From Candidatus Roizmanbacteria bacterium RIFCSPHIGHO2_02_FULL_43_11 (GTDB lineage: Bacteria; Patescibacteriota; Microgenomatia; UBA1406; HO2-37-13b), in assembly GCA_001789515.1 (NCBI GenBank), contig MFZT01000040.1, positions 1 through 10,764 on the forward strand: 10,764 nucleotides of DNA, given 5' to 3'. The notes below the pieces were generated by a model. That model made no database searches. It was given only the letters and a program-made list of their open reading frames with translations, and was not told the DNA's origin. The position numbers were made by a program, and so were the translations under genes. Numbering within the stretch: position 1 is the stretch's first letter; each line of letters begins with the position of its first letter. This document shows positions 6,996-10,764 of the stretch, piece after piece.

Positions 6996-7895
6996 ATGAA
7001 ATATCTCCAGCAAAATATTTGGGCTTCGATTGGGCTTGCCCTTTTCGTAAGCTTTGCATTCCCTGCCGCAGGAACTTTACTAAGTCCATTTGTCCAAATC
7101 TTATTCATGTTTATGGTGTTCTTAAGCAGTATCAATCTGAACGTTCGATCGATTTTGTCAGAGGTACATCATCCGGGTAAAACTGTTATTGCACTTCTTC
7201 TCATTCATGTTGTCCCACCACTTACAATGCTCACATTAAAACCATTTGTTTCCGATGATCTTTTCCTGGGGCTCATACTTGCATCTTCAGCACCATCAGG
7301 GATTGCGGTAATCTTTTTAAGCAAGATGTATAAAGGGGATCCTTCCAGAGCCCTAGTTATCACGTTTCTCTCCAATTTCTTAAGTCCTTTGATATTGCCC
7401 TTGGTTGTGTTCACGTTTGTTGGGCGATCTGTTCATCTGGATATTCTGAGTATGAGTTTGACACTTATAAAGCTTATTATTATTCCCGGTCTGCTTGCGC
7501 AGGTTATTGCACAGTCGCACTGGAAGGCAAGGATTTCCAGAAATGGTCCGGTCTTGCTTACCATCTCTCTTATGCTTCTTATCATTGGAATTATCTCTCC
7601 AGTTAGAAATTATCTGCTCGATGAATTACTTACATCCTTGCTCCTTGCTGGTTTCATAGGAGGAACGATTATGCTTCTCTTCCTCTTGGGCTTTCATATT
7701 GGCTCCACCATGGAAGCGAAAATCAGTTATGGGATTGCTTCGTCGTTTAAGAATTTTGCCCTGGCAACTATTCTGGCATTTTCACTATTTAACGCATCGG
7801 TTGCTCTTCCTGCGCTGGTATATGCTGTCGTCAACAGCTTATTGCTCATTCCTTTGCAGTGGTATATTGAAGGAAGACGCATCGATGCTGTTTAG
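6996..7895 (+). CDS. Bile acid:sodium symporter (BASS) family transporter
   Basis: This 299-residue integral membrane protein has about ten predicted helices and the length usual for the BASS superfamily (about 300-330). The two discontinuous-helix signatures are recognisable. The first is SSAPSGIAV at 97-105, followed by KGDPSRALVITFLSN at 113-127 and SPLILPL. The second is SYGIASSFKNFALA at 244-257, matching the E-G-x-Q-N-x-x-LA region. Family members import organic anions, such as bile acids, pyruvate, pantothenate or 2-keto acids, usually with sodium. The substrate cannot be read from sequence. The first signature has Ser where many members have a second Gly (APSG rather than APGG). Context is not diagnostic: an RnfD-like gene lies upstream and a secreted protein gene starts 20 nt after its TAG. 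A scavenging role for a metabolite would suit a reduced genome. Confidence 0.85.
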   Translation: MKYLQQNIWASIGLALFVSFAFPAAGTLLSPFVQILFMFMVFLSSINLNVRSILSEVHHPGKTVIALLLIHVVPPLTMLTLKPFVSDDLFLGLILASSAPSGIAVIFLSKMYKGDPSRALVITFLSNFLSPLILPLVVFTFVGRSVHLDILSMSLTLIKLIIIPGLLAQVIAQSHWKARISRNGPVLLTISLMLLIIGIISPVRNYLLDELLTSLLLAGFIGGTIMLLFLLGFHIGSTMEAKISYGIASSFKNFALATILAFSLFNASVALPALVYAVVNSLLLIPLQWYIEGRRIDAV

Positions 7896-7904
7896 TGGTA
7901 CACT
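7896..7904 (+). promoter_or_regulatory. Possible extended -10 box before the Kunitz-like/dockerin gene
   Basis: TGGTACACT fits TGn plus a hexamer with 4 of 6 matches to TATAAT. It ends 10 nt before the ATG at 7915, so a start site near 7911 would leave about 4 nt of leader. It overlaps the position just after the transporter stop codon. The two genes could equally be cotranscribed. Confidence 0.3.
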
Positions 7905-7914
7905 TACATAATAT

Positions 7915-8475
7915 ATGAAAGGGTTGCTTGCCATCGGAGGCTTGATACTGGGATTTGCTGGGGTAATGCTCCTTCCTTCGTATGTGCACGCCCAGACATC
8001 TCCTTTGTGTGTCCCGTCTGGTTCATCCTGCTCTGGAGCATCTTCTGCCCATTGGGAATTTGATAATGTTCGAAATGTATGTTATCAGCCATTTTCTCAA
8101 TGTGGTGGCACTGAGTTTAAGACACAGGTTGACTGCGAGGTAGCTTGCATTACGATCCTGCCCACATCAACAGAGATCACGCCCGCAGATACGGCAACAC
8201 CAACCCCTCCTCTTGAAACAGAGACACCAACTTCCTCACCAACAGCAACGATTGCACCAAGTTCAGAGCCGACTGCGACAGTTAATCCCACTTCCACATG
8301 TGTCAGGGACAACCCGGATGTAAATAAGGATGGTGTGATAAATCTTATTGACTTTGAATTCTTTAGGAAAGAGTTCCTTGGCGAAGAGCTCTCAAAAAGA
8401 GCTGATATGAATTGTGATGGACGAGTCTCCCTTTCGGATTTTGAAATCTTCAGGTCGTTCTTCACAGCCCACTGA
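7915..8475 (+). CDS. Secreted protein with Kunitz-like six-cysteine module, Thr/Pro linker and dockerin-like calcium loops
   Basis: The 186-residue protein starts with a signal peptide, with probable cleavage after VHA at 24-26. Residues 32-78 hold six cysteines (C32, C39, C56, C63, C74, C78) with a Kunitz/BPTI-like pattern: HWEFD before C56, F60, CGG at 63-65, FKTQVDCEVAC at 68-78. The inter-cysteine lengths are 6-16-6-10-3, against the usual 8-15-7-12-3. Residue 40, at the P1 position, is Ser, so protease inhibition is not implied. A linker rich in Thr, Pro and Ser spans about 80-128. Residues 135-146 (D-V-N-K-D-G-V-I-N-L-I-D) and 164-175 (D-M-N-C-D-G-R-V-S-L-S-D) are paired dockerin type I loops. 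C129 and C167 could pair. Binding through dockerin would need a cohesin partner, none of which is in the window. The gene ends in TGA ahead of a hairpin. The Kunitz call is tentative and the dockerin call is firmer. Confidence 0.8.
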   Translation: MKGLLAIGGLILGFAGVMLLPSYVHAQTSPLCVPSGSSCSGASSAHWEFDNVRNVCYQPFSQCGGTEFKTQVDCEVACITILPTSTEITPADTATPTPPLETETPTSSPTATIAPSSEPTATVNPTSTCVRDNPDVNKDGVINLIDFEFFRKEFLGEELSKRADMNCDGRVSLSDFEIFRSFFTAH

Positions 8476-8488
8476 AAGTTACCCCTAA

Positions 8489-8523
8489 AAGTCATTTCAC
8501 AAACCTAATTTGTGAGATGATTT
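8489..8523. terminator. Hairpin between convergent genes, possible bidirectional terminator
   Basis: A 15-bp stem with two G-T wobbles is formed by arms 8489-8503 and 8509-8523 around the loop CCTAA. The inner arms are TTTCACAAA and TTTGTGAGA. It lies 13 nt after the stop of the secreted-protein gene (plus strand) and about 60 nt after the stop of the lysine-rich gene (minus strand). On the minus strand the stem is followed by ACTTTTAGG, a short U-tract. On the plus strand the T-run is within the stem. Termination is likely but weak. Confidence 0.6.
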
Positions 8524-8582
8524 CCAAACCAAACAAGCCACGTCTGACTTGCCGTAGCCTGTTGTTTTTTAGATGTGAAGGT

Positions 8583-8705
8583 TTATTTTCTCTTTGCTGT
8601 TTTCTTTTTTGCGGTTTTTTTTGTCGTTTTTTTGACTGTCTTCTTTTTAGCAGTCTTCTTCACGGCTTTTTTAACAGTTTTTTTTGCTTTTTTCTTGGCT
8701 GGCAT
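8583..8705 (-). CDS. 40-residue lysine-rich histone H1-like basic protein
   Basis: A complete small frame runs from ATG at 8705 to TAA at 8583-8585. The product consists almost only of Lys, Ala, Thr and Val: it begins MPAKKKAKKTVKKAVKK and ends KTAKRK. By my count 21 of 40 residues are Lys and one is Arg, and no acidic or aromatic residue occurs. The KKT/KKA repeats resemble the C-terminal tail of histone H1 and bacterial H1-like proteins (Hc1 type), which bind and compact DNA without a folded domain. A nucleoid or RNA-binding role is inferred. A ribosomal role cannot be excluded. The start is fixed by the best Shine-Dalgarno in the window, AAAAGGAGGTGAT, 8 nt from GGAGG to the ATG. It is divergent from the EndoQ gene and convergent with the secreted-protein gene. 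Confidence 0.85.
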   Translation of the reverse strand: MPAKKKAKKTVKKAVKKTAKKKTVKKTTKKTAKKKTAKRK

Positions 8706-8709
8706 ATAC

Positions 8710-8722
8710 ATCACCTCCTTTT
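8710..8722 (-). promoter_or_regulatory. Near-perfect Shine-Dalgarno for the lysine-rich gene
   Basis: On the minus strand this reads AAAAGGAGGTGAT, matching the full complement of the usual 16S rRNA 3' end, with 8 nt between GGAGG and the ATG at 8705. It stands out because no other start codon in the window has a comparable site, which suggests high translation of a small abundant protein. Confidence 0.85.
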
Positions 8723-8741
8723 ATTCTTAAGCGTACAACAC

Positions 8742-8747
8742 ATAGTA
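8742..8747 (-). promoter_or_regulatory. Possible -10 box for the lysine-rich gene
   Basis: The minus-strand hexamer TACTAT is the same as the one before the RnfD-like gene. It would give a start near 8735 and a leader of about 30 nt that includes the Shine-Dalgarno. No good -35 is seen. The expected -35 position falls inside the left arm of the inverted repeat at 8756-8766. Confidence 0.3.
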
Positions 8748-8755
8748 ACTGCGTG

Positions 8756-8814
8756 ACATGTTTGAGGCTGAGATTGGGGCTCTCGAGCGGGGCAAAATCA
8801 TGTCTCAAATATGT
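8756..8814. repeat. Imperfect inverted repeat in the divergent regulatory spacer
   Basis: The arms ACATGTTTGAG (8756-8766) and CTCAAATATGT (8804-8814) are complementary at 10 of 11 positions, with one possible G-T pair. Inside them GATT (8772-8775) pairs with AATC (8796-8799), and GCTCTCGAGC (8779-8788) is a further near-palindrome. It lies in the 225-nt spacer between the lysine-rich gene and the EndoQ gene, which has no other gene I can support. It could be an operator or cruciform, or a leader structure if transcribed. Confidence 0.5.
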
Positions 8815-8916
8815 GCATTACTTATCATCATACATACTTTTTACAACAGAGTGCAATATATACTTATTGTATCAAAAGACATCACCAGTGCGGTCCCAAA
8901 TTCTCCTATCATCATT

Positions 8917-8922
8917 TAAAAT
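8917..8922 (+). promoter_or_regulatory. -10 promoter box before the EndoQ-family gene
   Basis: TAAAAT matches TATAAT at 5 of 6 positions and ends 8 nt before the ATG at 8931, which predicts a leader of zero to two bases. The sequence between box and ATG is ATTAAAGC, with no Shine-Dalgarno. The surrounding A/T richness makes a chance match possible. Confidence 0.4.
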
Positions 8923-8930
8923 ATTAAAGC

Positions 8931-10211
8931 ATGGCAAAACAGCTCATTGTTGATCTACACATCCATTCCCACTTTTCTCGTGCAACAAGTCCTAACCTTA
9001 CTTTAGAGCATATTTACACCGCATGCAAAACAAAAGGTATCAATATCGTTGCAACTGGTGACTTTACCCACCCAGCATGGTTTAAAGAGTTATCATCAAA
9101 GCTCGTGCCCACAGAGCAGGGCTTGTATGCGCTACGAAATGCATCACAACTCGATAGTGCCGTGCCGTTATCGTGCCGGGATAATCTCGTTAGGTTTATC
9201 TACTCTGTTGAGATCAGCACCATATATACACGACATGGAAAAGTTAGAAAGGTACACACAGTAGTCGTTGTTTCTGACCATACCAAAGCCCAAAAGCTCA
9301 ACGCGATTCTGCAGAAACGTGGAAATTTGGCAGCTGATGGGAGGCCCATTCTGGGGATGGATACAGAGGAATTACTCAAGATTGTTTTAAGCGTTGACGA
9401 GAATGCATTAATCATCCCGGCTCATATTTGGACTCCTTGGTTTGGTGTTTTTGGCTCTAAATCGGGATTTAATTCTCTGGAAGAGGCTTTTGGCACGTAT
9501 GCTCGATACATTTATGCTGTCGAGTCGGGATTGGATTCTGATCCTTTTATGAATCAGCATAAAGCAGATCTTGGAAACCGCACTATTATTTCAACATCAG
9601 ATGCCCATTCTGCACAAAAACTTGCTCGCGAGGCTACAATCCTGCAGTGCTCATTAAGGTATCGCGATCTTGCTGAAGCGATAAAAACTGGTGATAGTCG
9701 TTTTGTCGGGACTATTGAGTTTTTTCCTGCCGCTGGTAAGTATCATCTAGACGGACACAGAGGTTGTAATGTTAAGCTGCATTTTCAGCAAACGAAGCGC
9801 ATTGGCGGAATTTGCCCCGTATGTAAGAAACCGTTGACACTTGGTGTGCTGTATCGAATCAATGAGCTTGAAAAGGGTTCTGTGACAGATTTTAGCAAAT
9901 CTATCGAATATATTGTCCCACTTGCAGACATTTTCCGCGACATTCATGCTGTTAAAAGTGCTTCGTCAGTAAGTGTTGTCAAAGATACAGGGAAGGCAAT
10001 TGAAATTCTAGGGAGTGAATTTAATATTCTGCGACATGTACCTACTTCTCACATTCGTAAAGCAGGGTTTGAAGAACTTGCGCAGGCAATTGAAAATATG
10101 CGCTCTGGCAAAGTTGTCATAGATCCTGGATATGATGGAGTATTCGGAAATGTATCGCTTTTTAACCCGTCTGGGGCTCTACCTCAAGCAAACCAGCTCC
10201 ATATTTTCTAA
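8931..10211 (+). CDS. endoQ: Endonuclease Q (EndoQ) family PHP-domain nuclease
   Basis: EndoQ enzymes nick DNA on the 5' side of deaminated bases (uracil, hypoxanthine, xanthine) and abasic sites; they are known from Thermococcales archaea and some bacteria. This 426-residue protein carries the PHP metal-binding motifs in order: DLHIHS at 8-13, TGDFTHP at 42-48 (D44, H47), VEIST at 93-97 (E94), VHTVVV at 108-113 (H109), PAHIWTPWFG at 163-172 (H165), and STSDAHSAQK at 221-230 (D224, H226). It also has DGRPILGMD at 136-144 and GSKSGFNSLEEAF at 175-187, both typical of the family. A zinc-ribbon-like insert follows at about 272-300 with C279 and the pair C295-x2-C298; the fourth ligand is not a Cys and may be H276. 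A C-terminal region of about 125 residues ends with YDGVFG. It probably starts repair of deamination damage. A general PHP phosphoesterase is the alternative, but the motif set favours EndoQ. Confidence 0.88.
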   Translation: MAKQLIVDLHIHSHFSRATSPNLTLEHIYTACKTKGINIVATGDFTHPAWFKELSSKLVPTEQGLYALRNASQLDSAVPLSCRDNLVRFIYSVEISTIYTRHGKVRKVHTVVVVSDHTKAQKLNAILQKRGNLAADGRPILGMDTEELLKIVLSVDENALIIPAHIWTPWFGVFGSKSGFNSLEEAFGTYARYIYAVESGLDSDPFMNQHKADLGNRTIISTSDAHSAQKLAREATILQCSLRYRDLAEAIKTGDSRFVGTIEFFPAAGKYHLDGHRGCNVKLHFQQTKRIGGICPVCKKPLTLGVLYRINELEKGSVTDFSKSIEYIVPLADIFRDIHAVKSASSVSVVKDTGKAIEILGSEFNILRHVPTSHIRKAGFEELAQAIENMRSGKVVIDPGYDGVFGNVSLFNPSGALPQANQLHIF

Positions 10212-10250
10212 AATCTCTGCCTAGAAATCTGTCTGGAGTTGATTTTTGCT

Positions 10251-10256
10251 TATCAT
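10251..10256 (+). promoter_or_regulatory. Possible -10 box before the cysteine-rich membrane protein gene
   Basis: TATCAT matches TATAAT at 5 of 6 positions, in the 70-nt spacer after the EndoQ gene. A start near 10263 would leave about 19 nt of leader, with GAGAGA at 10268-10273 as a weak ribosome site 8 nt before the ATG. The small inverted repeat TCATTC/GAATGA (10253-10269) overlaps both. No clear terminator for the EndoQ gene is seen in this spacer. Confidence 0.3.
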
Positions 10257-10281
10257 TCGTTCAGAATGAGAGATTAGATCC

Positions 10282-10764
10282 ATGGATACTGCAACCCCAC
10301 AAATACCAGACTTCTCAGAAAGTAAAGTTGCTCATAATGCTTCTTCTGCAACGGCACCTGTTAATAAGAAGAAATTTATGCTGGCAGCAGTCATTGTTGG
10401 CATTATTCTTATTCCACTCATCGGTTTTTTCGTTTACACACGAAATCAGACAACACAAAGTAAAGCTTTTGAATTTCAGTGCCCGCCAGGGTATACCTGT
10501 CCTCCTCAGTTTTGTGATTCCACTTCTTGTCAAAATGACCCTAACGCGTGCCGGGCAGGAGCTGGAGAATGTAAACCAAAGGGTAGTTGTAACGACGGAA
10601 CATGTTGGGAATGTCGTGATCAGAGTGGGGGACTGCACTACTTCAGATATCAGAATGGTGGGTGGGGATCATGTGGGGAAGCAACGCCCACAACACCACC
10701 AAGCCAGGCTTGCTCAGCACCATTCCAATGTCTTGAGACAAGTTTATGCAGTGCCAATAATAAA
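10282..10764 (+). CDS. Single-pass membrane protein with cysteine-rich extracellular part, partial (runs off right edge)
   Basis: An open frame from ATG at 10282 continues for 161 codons to the right edge without a stop. The N-terminus (about 1-29) is hydrophilic and rich in Ala, Ser, Thr and Pro. KKK at 30-32 precedes one hydrophobic helix at about 33-52, predicting a cytoplasmic N-terminus and an external C-terminus. The external part holds 13 cysteines within residues 67-156, spaced mostly 3-9 apart (for example CPPGYTC at 67-73 and CNDGTCWEC at 103-111), with a short TPTTPP linker at 135-140. The pattern suggests disulfide-stabilised small modules. I do not recognise a named family and assign no function. 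A linker of this kind also occurs in the CAP and dockerin-like proteins of this window, so a shared cell-surface role is possible. The full length is unknown. Confidence 0.8.
   Translation, partial: MDTATPQIPDFSESKVAHNASSATAPVNKKKFMLAAVIVGIILIPLIGFFVYTRNQTTQSKAFEFQCPPGYTCPPQFCDSTSCQNDPNACRAGAGECKPKGSCNDGTCWECRDQSGGLHYFRYQNGGWGSCGEATPTTPPSQACSAPFQCLETSLCSANNK

Noticed and set aside
5078..8475. Recoding of UGA, as in Absconditabacteria and Gracilibacteria
   Set aside because: No conserved gene has an in-frame TGA, and the CAP and dockerin genes both end in TGA where their domains naturally finish.
7915..8475. Assigning a protease-inhibitor function to the Kunitz-like module
   Set aside because: Two loops are shorter than in known inhibitors and the P1 position is Ser, so only the fold-like cysteine pattern is supported.
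8097..8495. Minus-strand 132-codon frame opposite the secreted protein
   Set aside because: It is an antisense reading of the Thr/Pro linker (giving Val/Gly-rich sequence) and the dockerin loops. The sense strand has a signal peptide, ordered cysteines and calcium loops.
8517..8756. Plus-strand frame rich in Phe, Leu and Cys across the T-rich region
   Set aside because: It is the antisense image of the Lys codons (AAA/AAG) of the minus-strand lysine-rich gene, which has a perfect ribosome site. The plus frame has no start signal and an implausible composition.
1..10764. CRISPR array, tRNA, rRNA, insertion sequence or phage genes
   Set aside because: No regularly spaced direct repeats of 24-40 nt, no cloverleaf or rRNA-like sequence, and no transposase, integrase or phage structural protein were found on reading both strands by eye.

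Overview
The window looks like a chromosomal segment of a Patescibacteria (Candidate Phyla Radiation) bacterium, most likely from the Microgenomates side. This is inferred from gene content, not from a marker gene: short compact enzymes, 1-2 nt intergenic gaps, an animal-type transketolase joined to a minimal sugar pathway, several small secreted proteins with Pro/Thr-rich linkers, a tiny lysine-only DNA-binding-like protein, and almost no Shine-Dalgarno sequences. The standard code fits: no conserved gene has an in-frame TGA, and two genes end in TGA. No rRNA, tRNA, CRISPR array, insertion sequence or phage gene is visible.

Left half (1-5926, all minus strand). In transcription order this holds a membrane-anchored CAP-domain protein, then a tight block of transketolase, glucose-6-phosphate isomerase, a ROK-family sugar kinase and a GH15 glucoamylase-like glycosidase cut by the left edge. 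The four metabolic genes are separated by 1, 2 and 1 nt. Together they describe a route: an alpha-glucan or glucoside gives glucose, then glucose-6-P, then fructose-6-P, which enters the non-oxidative pentose phosphate reactions. This is a sensible layout for an organism that may lack phosphofructokinase, although that absence cannot be seen here.

Middle (5927-8475, plus strand). A multi-pass membrane protein of the RnfD/NqrB family, without visible Rnf partners, is followed by a BASS-family transporter. A 133-nt spacer between them holds a short AACTAG repeat and a pyrimidine-rich tract. Next is a secreted protein with a six-cysteine Kunitz-like module, a Thr/Pro linker and a dockerin-like pair of calcium loops.

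Right part (8476-10764). A hairpin lies between convergent genes. It is followed by a previously easy-to-miss 40-residue lysine-rich gene on the minus strand with a perfect ribosome binding site, a regulatory spacer with a long inverted repeat, an EndoQ-family (PHP domain) DNA repair endonuclease on the plus strand, and the start of a membrane-anchored cysteine-rich protein cut by the right edge.

The main points for a second look are the Kunitz-like plus dockerin fusion, the 40-aa histone-H1-like gene, the recurring -10-like box placed 6-10 nt before start codons (suggesting leaderless mRNAs), and the isolated RnfD-like protein that lacks the flavin-attachment motif.
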